A stretch of 39,365 nucleotides of DNA. Origin: Syntrophobacteraceae bacterium (GTDB lineage: Bacteria > Desulfobacterota > Syntrophobacteria > Syntrophobacterales > Syntrophobacteraceae). Below the pieces are notes generated by a model. It was given only the letters and a program-made list of their open reading frames with translations, was not told the origin of the DNA and searched no databases. Below are positions 32,954 to 39,365 of this stretch, piece after piece; position 1 is the first letter of the stretch, and every line of letters starts with the position of its first letter. The stretch is from contig JABUEY010000022.1 in the NCBI GenBank assembly GCA_013314815.1, forward strand, positions 1-39,365, read 5' to 3'. The translations under genes and the position numbers were made by a program.

Positions 32954-33214
32954 ATGAAAAGGATAATGGCAGTTCTGTTCGTAGTGGCTTTGGCATTCAC
33001 CATGGTTTCGGGTTGCGCCTGCACCGACGATGCAAAGAAGTGCCAGGAACTCTGCCAGGCCGCCCTGGATAAGGCTCAGGCAATCGAACAACAGTGTGCA
33101 GCCAGCGCAAGGGCAGCCGAAGCAGCCGCTCAGAAAGCCGAAGCAGCCGCACGCAGGGCCGAAGCTGCTGCTGACAAGTGCGAATCCATTTTCATGAAGC
33201 ACATGAAGAAGTAG
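32954..33214 (+). CDS. Braun-lipoprotein-like alanine-zipper lipoprotein
   Basis: An 86-residue precursor. Residues 1-20 are a lipoprotein signal with lipobox VSGC, so Cys21 would be lipidated and the mature part is 66 residues, close to E. coli Lpp (58). The mature chain is helical, with three consecutive heptads AEAAAxK/AEAAARR/AEAAADK, a classic alanine zipper, and ends in Lys-Lys. In Lpp the C-terminal Lys is joined to peptidoglycan by an L,D-transpeptidase, and such an enzyme is encoded just upstream. Unlike Lpp it has five further cysteines (23, 30, 34, 48, 76). The start is ATG 32954 after GGAGGAG; the longer frame is rejected. A strong terminator follows. It resembles Lpp/OprI by architecture rather than by evident sequence identity. 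Confidence 0.85.
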   Translation: MKRIMAVLFVVALAFTMVSGCACTDDAKKCQELCQAALDKAQAIEQQCAASARAAEAAAQKAEAAARRAEAAADKCESIFMKHMKK

Positions 33215-33243
33215 TTTCTGCAGTCCTATATTCTGCTTTGCTG

Positions 33244-33278
33244 AAACGGCCGGCACACGACAAGGGTGCCGGCCGTTT
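33244..33278 (+). terminator. Strong terminator hairpin after the lipoprotein gene
   Basis: AAACGGCCGGCAC (33244-33256) and GTGCCGGCCGTTT (33266-33278) are exact complements, a 13-base stem with a 9-base loop. The stem ends in T residues and is followed by CTGCTTTCG. It begins 29 bases after the stop codon. Confidence 0.85.
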
Positions 33279-33307
33279 CTGCTTTCGTCTTGTTTTGGTT
33301 CTCCAGT

Positions 33308-33382
33308 AAACGCCTACCCGGACATTTGCCGCACAAAGCCGGAATACACCCGTGACAGCGTCATTCCCGCGACAACTTCACT
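33308..33382. repeat. Dispersed intergenic repeat (copy 3)
   Basis: This 75-base stretch between the terminator and the end of mlaD aligns with 9789-9865 (shared CCCGGACA, CGCACAAAG, ACAGC and TTCCCGC at matching spacing). It lies immediately downstream of a strong terminator and converging genes. It contains GTCATTCCCGCG, the left half of the common proteobacterial palindromic repeat, but not the right half. Confidence 0.6.
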
Positions 33383-33390
33383 CCTTTCTT

Positions 33391-33852
33391 TCACGGCTCT
33401 TTCGAACCCTGATTCATGCTCCCGAAAATGAATCTACCCAACAGGCTTTCGATATCCAGGGGCGGCTGAGTGTCCCTGATCACTCCACCCGGCTCGATAT
33501 AATGGTCGGATGCTCCCGGAGAGATGGACACGTACTTGTCCCCTATCACTCCCATGGTCTTGATGCTCGCGATCACGTCCTCTTCCAGCCTTACGTCCCT
33601 GTTGATCCTGAGTGTCACTTCGGCCTGTCCGTCCTTCAATTGTACGCGCTTCACATCGCCGATATTGACTCCGGCCATGGTTACCAGTGACTTGGGCTTG
33701 AGCCCCGCAACGCTGGCAAACCGGGCATGCACCTCGTAGTCCCTGCTTCCGAAAAAGCGCACGTGTCCGAGGTGGAACGACAGGTACGCGAGGCATGCGA
33801 GACCCACCAGCAGAAACAGCCCGACTCCCAATTCCAGCCCTCTTTTGTCCAT
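33391..33852 (-). CDS. mlaD: MlaD-family substrate-binding protein
   Basis: A 153-residue protein with one N-terminal membrane anchor (LELGVGLFLLVGLACLAYLSF) and the MCE domain (YEVHARFASVAGLKPKSLVTMAGVNIGDVKRVQL). The domain forms a hexameric ring on MlaE that passes phospholipid through the periplasm. The TMGVIGDKYVSI and PGG segments are typical. The ATG at 33852 is preferred since GGGAGA sits ahead; an ATG at 33867 abuts the stop of mlaE. It is the last gene of the STAS-mlaF-mlaE-mlaD unit; mlaC and mlaA are absent here. Length matches the short form (E. coli about 183). Confidence 0.93.
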   Translation of the reverse strand: MDKRGLELGVGLFLLVGLACLAYLSFHLGHVRFFGSRDYEVHARFASVAGLKPKSLVTMAGVNIGDVKRVQLKDGQAEVTLRINRDVRLEEDVIASIKTMGVIGDKYVSISPGASDHYIEPGGVIRDTQPPLDIESLLGRFIFGSMNQGSKEP

Positions 33853-33867
33853 GACGGCATCTCCCAT

Positions 33868-34653
33868 CTACAGCATAATCGAAGTGACGACATAATCGCT
33901 CACGAGTATGGAAATGGACGCCAGCACCACCGCACTCGTCGTGGCCCGGCTCACCTCTTCGGCGCCGAAACTCCCCCGGTCCACACCCGTATAATAGCCC
34001 TTGTAGGTACAGATCCAGATCATCAACAGGGCAAAAACGAAAGACTTTACTATGCCCATCCGCACATCTTCCCAAACGACGCTGGTTTCCATGCCGTCAA
34101 AAAACGAACCGGCGCTTACTCCCAGCAACTCCACACCGACCAGGTACCCCCCGAAGATGCCGACCACGTTGCAGTAGGCGGTGAGCAGCGGCAGTGCGAT
34201 GAGGCCGGCAAGAAGCCGCGGTGTAACAAGATAGGCCTTCGGGTCTATGGCCATGCATTCGATGGCGTCAATCTGCTCCTCGATTCTCATGATGCCGATT
34301 TCCGCACACATGGCCGAACCCGCTCGGCCGGTCACCATCAGCGCGGAAAGCACGGGGCCCAGTTCCCGGATGAGGCTGAGCGCGACGGCCGATCCGACAA
34401 GCCCTTCCGAACCGAACTTCGAAAGGGTATAGTAGCCCTGGAGAGCAAGAACCATCCCGCTGAAGGCGGCGGTAAAACCGATAATGACAAAAGACCTGGT
34501 GCCGATGAACTGAATCTGCTTCACGACCGGGCCGAATTTGCCGGGAGGCCGGGCTATTCCCCTGACGGAATGGATCAGGAAAAGGCCCATTCTGCCGAGA
34601 TAGGCAAGCTGTTCAAGGGCAAACGCCCCCAGTTGAGTGATCTGTCTGGTCAT
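33868..34653 (-). CDS. mlaE: MlaE-family permease of the phospholipid transporter
   Basis: A 261-residue integral membrane protein with about five to six helices. The hallmark segments are FTAAFSGMVLALQGYYTLSKFGSEGLVG, SLIRELGPVLSALMVTGRAGSAMCAEIG, and EQIDAIECMAIDPKAYLVTPR, which is the EQ-loop-like coupling helix that contacts the ATPase. It works with MlaF and MlaD in the inner membrane to move phospholipids between membranes. ATG 34653 has GGGAGG nine bases ahead. The 115-base gap before it from mlaF is longer than usual and contains an imperfect CCGGAT/ATCCGG inverted pair. Confidence 0.95.
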   Translation of the reverse strand: MTRQITQLGAFALEQLAYLGRMGLFLIHSVRGIARPPGKFGPVVKQIQFIGTRSFVIIGFTAAFSGMVLALQGYYTLSKFGSEGLVGSAVALSLIRELGPVLSALMVTGRAGSAMCAEIGIMRIEEQIDAIECMAIDPKAYLVTPRLLAGLIALPLLTAYCNVVGIFGGYLVGVELLGVSAGSFFDGMETSVVWEDVRMGIVKSFVFALLMIWICTYKGYYTGVDRGSFGAEEVSRATTSAVVLASISILVSDYVVTSIML

Positions 34654-34768
34654 GCAAGAATCCTCCCGGGCCTTGACACCCTTCCTGCCGGATCATCCAA
34701 TGAAAAATGCCGCTTTCGGAGCATCCGGGAAACGCGCCAACACTTCAAACGGCCTGCTTTTTGAGTCA

Positions 34769-35566
34769 TCACCGGTTCCTGGCCAGGATAATGGACAGGT
34801 AATCGTCCAGGTCAGGTGGCCGCAGGTCAGTCTCACGGCTCAAGAACTGCCTCACTCTCGGATCATCGGCCGCCCTGATCTCCTCGGGGGCACCTGCGGC
34901 AATCACCCTTCCCTCGTCCATGACGACGATCTGATCGGCAATGTGAAAGGCGCTCTCCAGTTCATGAGTGACCACAACGATCGTCATGCCCAGAGTCTCC
35001 CGCAGTTCGACGATCAATCGATCAAGGCCGGCGGCGGTGATGGGATCGAGCCCGGAGGAAGGCTCATCGACAAAGAGTATTTCGGGATCCATGGCAAGCG
35101 CACGGGCAAGGCCCGCTCTCTTGCGCATTCCTCCGCTCAGCTGCGACGGCATGAAGTCGCCGAATTTCGCCAGGCCCACCATATTGAGCTTGATCAGGGC
35201 CATAATGCGAATCGTCTCTTCGGGCAGCCTCGTGTGCACCTTGAGAGGGACTCCGATGTTTTCGGCCACGGTCAGCGAATTGAACAGAGCGCCGCTCTGA
35301 AACAGAACGCCGATTCTGCTCCTGTAGGCCTGCAGCTTCTGTTCGCCGAATCCGCCCAGATCCTCTCCGTCGACAAAAACCCGCCCGCGTTCCGTAGGCT
35401 TTAATCCCACAAGGTGACGCAGCAGCGTCGTCTTCCCGCAACCGCTCACCCCCATGATAACGGTTACCTGGTTGCCGGGAATCTCGAAGCGGATTCCGTC
35501 CAGGACCCGGCGGCCCCTGTAGTAGCTGTCAAGCCCGCGTATTTCAATGATACTTGGAGTCAACAT
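34769..35566 (-). CDS. mlaF: MlaF-family ABC transporter ATPase
   Basis: A 265-residue ATPase. Walker A is GVSGCGKTT, the signature LSGGMRKRAG, and Walker B LFVDEPSSGLD with the H-switch in VTHE. The residues MRKR after the signature are characteristic of the MlaF/Ttg2A type. The ATG at 35566 is preferred; the longer frame to 35656 overlaps the STAS gene. It powers phospholipid movement through MlaE. It follows the STAS gene after 16 bases. Confidence 0.95.
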   Translation of the reverse strand: MLTPSIIEIRGLDSYYRGRRVLDGIRFEIPGNQVTVIMGVSGCGKTTLLRHLVGLKPTERGRVFVDGEDLGGFGEQKLQAYRSRIGVLFQSGALFNSLTVAENIGVPLKVHTRLPEETIRIMALIKLNMVGLAKFGDFMPSQLSGGMRKRAGLARALAMDPEILFVDEPSSGLDPITAAGLDRLIVELRETLGMTIVVVTHELESAFHIADQIVVMDEGRVIAAGAPEEIRAADDPRVRQFLSRETDLRPPDLDDYLSIILARNR

Positions 35567-35582
35567 GCAGCATTCCTGTAGG

Positions 35583-35897
35583 TCACCCAAATGTCTTGCC
35601 GAACACTTCATCCAGGCACGCCAGCCTGATGATGCGCCTGATATTCTCGTCCGCATGGGTCAGGCGCAGGATGCCATCCCTGTGCTCAATGAGCCTGTAA
35701 ACCTCCACGAGCACTGCAACCCCGGCCGTATCCATGGCCCGCACATTCGTGAGATCGATCTCCAGTTCCTTCAATCCTTTTCGCCCGGCCAGTCTCAGCA
35801 GCGCCCTCCTCACTTCCGGGACCGTGTCGCGGTTGAGGATTCCGTCCAGTTCGACAACAGGCCTGGCAGGCGTCGTTTTATGAACTCTGAGTTTCAC
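35583..35897 (-). CDS. STAS-domain protein, probably MlaB-like
   Basis: A 104-residue STAS domain. The conserved loop reads AMDTAGVAVLVE, with Thr in the place where anti-sigma antagonists are phosphorylated (DSSG). It has no other domain. As the first gene before mlaF, it corresponds to MlaB, the small regulatory STAS subunit bound to MlaF in Gram-negative Mla systems; here it leads rather than ends the operon. GTG at 35897 follows GGAGGG. An anti-sigma antagonist role is the less likely alternative because no anti-sigma kinase is near. Confidence 0.82.
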   Translation of the reverse strand: MKLRVHKTTPARPVVELDGILNRDTVPEVRRALLRLAGRKGLKELEIDLTNVRAMDTAGVAVLVEVYRLIEHRDGILRLTHADENIRRIIRLACLDEVFGKTFG

Positions 35898-36017
35898 CAG
35901 CTACCCTCCGTTTACCCCTCTTTTTACCCGCCCGGAGAGCTCAAAGGCAAGTACATGCGAAGCCTCCCCGCCGTTCTGCCACTCCGCTTCTCTCGTCCCC
36001 TTCTCAATGCGAGGGCA

Positions 36018-36030
36018 GGATATAATATCC
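36018..36030. promoter_or_regulatory. Perfect palindrome upstream of the Mla operon
   Basis: GGATATAATATCC is a perfect 13-base palindrome (one-base centre) in the divergent region between the STAS-mla operon and the rightward small gene. It contains TATAAT on the plus strand, without a -35 partner at suitable spacing. It may be an operator or chance. Confidence 0.3.
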
Positions 36031-36153
36031 GACGGCAAAAAAACGGCTAGATATTAAAGGTAAATTCTTATTTGAACAAAGGAATTTTTCTGTACCACCG
36101 GAAAGAATCTGATATAAGGGAGTAACATCACAAGGGATATTTGACGTCCTTCC

Positions 36154-36183
36154 TTGACCTTGCCCCAAGAAGGTCACTATACT
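36154..36183 (+). promoter_or_regulatory. Predicted sigma70 promoter before the nitroreductase
   Basis: TTGACC (36154-36159) and TATACT (36178-36183) lie 18 bases apart, with one and two mismatches. Transcription would begin near 36190, leaving about 160 bases before the nitroreductase start at 36352, room for the small frame at 36230. Confidence 0.5.
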
Positions 36184-36229
36184 GGTGCAGAGATGATTTC
36201 GCAATGCACACATCCTTTTAAGGTTTCAG

Positions 36230-36412
36230 ATGCCCTGTTTGAGGGCACGCAAGAGGAAAGCGGCACGCCGGGATACGGCGCAATGGTGGAAGACGGTTTG
36301 CACCTCGGTTGTTCAGCTCGAACGCCTGCAGGTGAAGTTGGAGGACAGAAAGTGGCTTCTGAAGGAACACAGTCCCGGGTTATCCAGGCCATTGTCGAGA
36401 GACGAAGCATAA
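36230..36412 (+). CDS. Possible 60-residue basic protein overlapping the nitroreductase start
   Basis: Starting at ATG 36230 with AAGG six bases ahead, this frame has high G+C at third positions, like the real genes here, whereas the overlapping nitroreductase frame upstream of 36352 does not. The product is Arg/Lys-rich at the start (RARKRKAARR) and continues with an amphipathic helix-like run (WWKTVCTSVVQLERLQVKL). No family is recognised. It overlaps the nitroreductase start by 61 bases, large for co-translation, so the frame may also be a leader or a fortuitous open frame. It follows the predicted promoter directly. Confidence 0.35.
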   Translation: MPCLRARKRKAARRDTAQWWKTVCTSVVQLERLQVKLEDRKWLLKEHSPGLSRPLSRDEA

Positions 36413-36876
36413 GGCATTTTTTGGAGGCATCCGTCGATCGAAGCATTTTGATACAGGCACTCACGGCGGCATCCTGGGCGCCGTCGGGTTTGAACAACCA
36501 GCCCTGGCGCTTCGCTCTTGTCTGGGAGCAGGATCTCAAGGACCAGCTTGCCGGGCTCACCCGTTATTCCGCCGTCCTCAAGAATGCTGCTGTCCTGGTC
36601 CCTGTATTCCTGGACAGGGAGAGTTCCTATGACCATTTGAAGGACTGCCAGGCCGTCGGCGCGGCCACCCAGAATCTGCTTCTCGCTCTGCATGACCTCG
36701 GACTGGGAGCGGTCTGGATTGGAGAGATTCTCAAGAATGCCGACAAGGTTCTTAAGCTTCTTCAACTGCCGGACCGGCTTCAACTGATGTCCGTCGTTGC
36801 CGCCGGTATACCGGCTCATCGAAACCAGACCTCCCACCGCCGCCCGGTGGAAGAACTGATCGTTTTCGAAAAATAG
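36352..36876 (+). CDS. Nitroreductase family protein
   Basis: A 174-residue FMN-dependent enzyme. IVERRSIRHFLEASVD and ASWAPSGLNNQPWRF contain the FMN-binding Arg-Ser/Arg and the SxxNxQPW motif, and GLGAVWIGEI is the second FMN loop. GTG 36352 has GGAGG seven bases ahead and begins where the family usually does; the longer frame to 36154 is poorly coding. Short members reduce nitro-compounds, flavins or quinones with NAD(P)H; the substrate is unknown. The metallo-hydrolase gene follows after 27 bases. Confidence 0.88.
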   Translation: MASEGTQSRVIQAIVERRSIRHFLEASVDRSILIQALTAASWAPSGLNNQPWRFALVWEQDLKDQLAGLTRYSAVLKNAAVLVPVFLDRESSYDHLKDCQAVGAATQNLLLALHDLGLGAVWIGEILKNADKVLKLLQLPDRLQLMSVVAAGIPAHRNQTSHRRPVEELIVFEK

Positions 36877-36903
36877 AGGGACAGCAAGCCGGAGAGGAGC
36901 GAT

Positions 36904-37557
36904 ATGGTCTTCGAACACCTTGTGGTGGGGATGCTGCAGACGAACTGCTACATCCTTGGGGATGAACAGACACGGCAGGCGGTGGTTATAGACCCCGGTG
37001 GGGATTTCAAACGCATAGCGGACCGTATTGTCCGCTTCGAACTCGACCTCGTCGCCATACTCAATACCCACGCCCACTTCGATCATGTAGCGGACGCCTG
37101 GTCATTGAAGAGCAAACTGGGAGGCAGGATCTTTCTCCACGAAAAAGACCGGCCGATCCTGCAGCACAGCATGGTCGCCTCCGGCAACGTATATGCGGTC
37201 GATCCCCATTCGCCCTCGGTCCGGATCGACGCATCCTTCAGGGACGGCGACCTTCTTCCCTTCGGCGCGATTCGGCTCCAGGTGCTGGAGACTCCGGGGC
37301 ATACGCCCGGGCACGTTTCCTTTTACTTCGCCGACGCAGGTATCGTGTTCGTGGGCGACACCATTTTTGCCGGTTCCATAGGCAGGACGGATCTCCCGGG
37401 CGGTTCCTTCGAGCAGCTCAAGAAATCGGTATTGGAGAAAATTTTTCTGCTGCCTCCGGATACGTTGATTCTACCGGGGCACGGACCCAAGACCACCGTA
37501 CAGCACGAAAAACGAACGAATCCTTTTTTCGGGGGTGGAAGGTTTTTCAGGACATAA
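36904..37557 (+). CDS. Metallo-beta-lactamase-fold hydrolase, glyoxalase II-like
   Basis: A 217-residue enzyme with the HxHxDH metal motif (THAHFDHV), then the later ligands in ETPGHTPGHVSF, FVGDTIFAGSIGRTDLPG and LPGHGPKTT. This pattern (FAGSIGRTDLPGG) marks the YcbL/glyoxalase II-like hydrolases acting on thioesters; true glyoxalase II also has a C-terminal helical domain, missing here. ATG 36904 follows GGAGAGGAG. No signal peptide is seen. It probably shares the nitroreductase transcript. Confidence 0.9.
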   Translation: MVFEHLVVGMLQTNCYILGDEQTRQAVVIDPGGDFKRIADRIVRFELDLVAILNTHAHFDHVADAWSLKSKLGGRIFLHEKDRPILQHSMVASGNVYAVDPHSPSVRIDASFRDGDLLPFGAIRLQVLETPGHTPGHVSFYFADAGIVFVGDTIFAGSIGRTDLPGGSFEQLKKSVLEKIFLLPPDTLILPGHGPKTTVQHEKRTNPFFGGGRFFRT

Positions 37558-37661
37558 GAGAGCCTGGACCAGCTTTTCAAGCCCTCGACCGCATTGTAGG
37601 TTCCCCACTCAGTTGCAGCGGGTTGCTTTTTCTGTTTACGGGAAAATTCGAGGAGTAGGAC

Positions 37662-38147
37662 ATGAGAGCTAGAAATCTTCGTTGCCCGGTTTGGACGATC
37701 TTGATCCTGTCGCTCGCCTTGTTCGTGGAAGGATGCAGCCACCAGTCCGGCGCACCTCCCCCCAACCCCGTCATGCAGCAGTCACAGACGGGGGCTCCCC
37801 CCCCCTCGTCATCACCTGTCACTCCGCGCCCCCAGTTCTATGACTTCCCCGACATTCCCATTCCCACGGAATTGAACCTGGTGCAGGGGGATTCCTACGT
37901 GTTCCAGTCAGGTGCGTTCAAGACGGGACTCCTCACGTTCCGCGGAAGAGTGGATATCAATTCATTGATCAATTTCTTCCAGATGGCCATGAACCGTGAA
38001 AACTGGAAGCCCAAGGGAGGGTTCCGCTACCGCAGATCCATCCTGATCTTTGAAAAACCTGACAGGACATGTATTATCAAGCTCTATGAGAAGATGTTTT
38101 ACACTTATGTCGAAGTTTACGTGGCACCTGCCAGCGGCCAGGTCTAG
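37662..38147 (+). CDS. Lipoprotein of unknown function upstream of coaBC
   Basis: A 161-residue protein with a signal peptide and lipobox VEGC (Cys near residue 25), a Pro/Ser/Gln-rich linker to about residue 60, and a compact beta-rich domain after it (DFPDIPIPTELNL, FKTGLLTFRGRVDINSLINFFQMAMN, GGFRYRRSILIFEKPDRTCIIKL). The segments PIPTELNL and GLLTFRGRV look conserved, typical of deltaproteobacterial DUF lipoproteins found near coaBC, but I do not know its function. GGAGTAGG precedes the ATG. coaBC begins 80 bases downstream. Confidence 0.85.
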   Translation: MRARNLRCPVWTILILSLALFVEGCSHQSGAPPPNPVMQQSQTGAPPPSSSPVTPRPQFYDFPDIPIPTELNLVQGDSYVFQSGAFKTGLLTFRGRVDINSLINFFQMAMNRENWKPKGGFRYRRSILIFEKPDRTCIIKLYEKMFYTYVEVYVAPASGQV

Positions 38148-38226
38148 CCGCCCGATTTCCAGCCCGGCCGTCCGGCGTTGCACGTGACTGGCCCGCGGTG
38201 CTTCTTGTGGGATGCGAAAGGATTTC

Positions 38227-39365
38227 ATGCTGATTGGACGATCCGTTCTTCTTGGAGTAAGCGGTGGAATTGCTGCATACAAGGCTGCAGAAATCATCCG
38301 CTGTCTGGTAAAGCTCGAGGCAGCCGTCCAGGTTGTCATGACTGAAAACGCAACGCGTTTCATCACTCCGTTGACCCTTCAGGCCCTGTCCGGCCAACCT
38401 GTGTGCACGAATCTGTTCGACCTCGACATCGAATCCAAAATCGGGCATATCCAGGCGGCTCGTGCAGCTCACCTGGTGGTGCTTGCCCCCGCAACCGCCA
38501 ATCTCATCGCCAAGATGGCCGCCGGCATCGCCGACGACTACCTCACCACGGTGCTCCTGGCCACCACCGCTCCCGTGCTGATCTGCCCCGCCATGAACAC
38601 CAGGATGTACGAGAATCCCGTGACCCGGCGGAACCTCGATTCCCTCCGTGCCCTCGGGCATCACGTTCTCGAACCCGCCAAAGGTTCCCTGGCCTGCGGC
38701 GAAGAGGGGCAAGGCCGACTCGCGGACACCGAGGATATTGTCGAAACGGCGCACAGGCTGCTCACCCCCCCCACCCTGAAAGGCAAGCGCGTGCTCGTGA
38801 GCGCGGGCCCGACCTGGGAACCGTTCGATCCCGTGCGCTTCATCGGCAATCCGTCCACGGGGAAGATGGGTTACGCTCTCGCCACCGTGGCCGCCAGGCG
38901 ATCCGCCGAGGTCTGCCTGGTGTCGGGGCCGAGTTCTCTGCCTGAACCTCTGGGCGTTGACGTGAGGCGAGTCGTAACGGCTCTACAGATGCGGGATGTC
39001 ATTTGCGAGATGGCTCCCCGGATGGATGCCGTTATCATGGCTGCGGCCGTCAGCGATTACCGCCCCGCCGATGTCGCTCCACAGAAGCTCAAGAAGTTTA
39101 CCGACGACCTCACGGCCCCCCTTGCCCGCAATCCGGATATCCTCGCGGACCTCGGCCGGTCCAGGGGCGACTCCCCCTATCCCGTTCTCGCCGGCTTTGC
39201 CGCCGAAACGGAGAACCTTGTGGACAACGCAAAAGAAAAACTCGAGTACAAGAACCTCGATTTCATCGTCGCCAATAACCTGACTCAAGCCGGTTCAGGA
39301 TTCGGCTGCGACACCAACCAGGTCAAAATCATAGACCGAAAGGGCCGTATCACGGAACTGCCCTG
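38227..39365 (+). CDS. coaBC: Phosphopantothenoylcysteine decarboxylase/synthetase (3' end beyond window)
   Basis: The first 379 codons of a bifunctional flavoprotein of coenzyme A synthesis. The decarboxylase half has LGVSGGIAAYK, the catalytic His in IGHIQAA, the FMN-site LAPATANLIAKMAAGIADDYL, PAMNTRMYENP, and the Cys in LACGEEGQGRL. The synthetase half begins near residue 185 (GKRVLVSAGPTWEPFDPVRFIGNPSTGKMG) and has AAAVSDYRP and the Lys pair LKKF. Both activities look intact as far as it goes, and it runs off the right edge. ATG 38227 lies behind AAAGG. The lipoprotein gene lies 79 bases upstream. Confidence 0.95.
   Translation, partial: MLIGRSVLLGVSGGIAAYKAAEIIRCLVKLEAAVQVVMTENATRFITPLTLQALSGQPVCTNLFDLDIESKIGHIQAARAAHLVVLAPATANLIAKMAAGIADDYLTTVLLATTAPVLICPAMNTRMYENPVTRRNLDSLRALGHHVLEPAKGSLACGEEGQGRLADTEDIVETAHRLLTPPTLKGKRVLVSAGPTWEPFDPVRFIGNPSTGKMGYALATVAARRSAEVCLVSGPSSLPEPLGVDVRRVVTALQMRDVICEMAPRMDAVIMAAAVSDYRPADVAPQKLKKFTDDLTAPLARNPDILADLGRSRGDSPYPVLAGFAAETENLVDNAKEKLEYKNLDFIVANNLTQAGSGFGCDTNQVKIIDRKGRITELP

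Noticed and set aside
36190-36351. A possible riboswitch leader (CACGCAA-like words near 36245)
   Set aside because: It does not reproduce the conserved stems of the c-di-GMP or other known riboswitch classes, and part of it looks coding.

Overview
The window reads as a chromosomal segment of a free-living Gram-negative anaerobe, most likely a deltaproteobacterium (Desulfobacterota) of the Syntrophobacter type. This is an inference from high-GC codon use, an Mla-type outer-membrane lipid transporter, lipoproteins, a short ferritin of the encapsulated type, a Zn-dependent aldolase subtype and the mosaic of housekeeping genes. I see no rRNA, tRNA, insertion sequence, phage, integrase or CRISPR array. 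About 35 genes are supported, and both ends cut genes (an EEP-family hydrolase at the left, coaBC at the right).

Layout. 1-1650: partial EEP hydrolase, an 800-base poorly coding stretch with a diverged repeat and a possible broken gene, then an unknown protein built from two copies of a 42-residue unit. 1851-8152: the TreZ/TreY trehalose pair followed by a receiver-only response regulator and a receiver-histidine kinase. 8186-9591 (minus): YheT-type hydrolase and a small four-helix membrane protein. 9592-10437: a repeat-rich intergenic stretch. 10438-12150: ndk and an MltD-like lytic transglycosylase. 12302-15706 (minus): a crotonase-fold protein without the usual catalytic glutamates and a GlnD homologue with a decayed nucleotidyltransferase motif. 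16006-17438: hisH-hisF. 17549-21856: an encapsulated-ferritin-like protein, then a divergent NDP-sugar epimerase/dehydrogenase pair around a palindrome, and a phosphohexomutase. 22074-26773 (minus): small membrane protein, Nudix, ketopantoate reductase and an AddB-like Fe-S nuclease.

27083-29422 is the most striking gene: a cysteine synthase fused to a cysteinyl-tRNA synthetase-like half that has lost its HIGH, KMSKS and zinc-binding residues. It is followed by a class II aldolase (minus) and an MTHFS-like protein. 31733-35897 is an envelope block: an L,D-transpeptidase, a Braun-lipoprotein-like alanine-zipper lipoprotein ending in Lys-Lys, and on the other strand STAS-MlaF-MlaE-MlaD. 36154-39365 holds a promoter, a possible 60-residue small protein, a nitroreductase, a glyoxalase II-like hydrolase, a lipoprotein and coaBC.

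How the genes fit together. Several neighbours concern the cell envelope or stress: trehalose synthesis, peptidoglycan lysis and cross-linking, outer-membrane lipid transport, and acidic-sugar precursors for a surface polysaccharide. The points most worth follow-up are the catalytically dead enzyme-like proteins (CysRS-like half, GlnD-like UTase, crotonase-like protein), the transpeptidase plus lipoprotein pair, the duplicated-domain protein, and a dispersed repeat family found at three intergenic sites.
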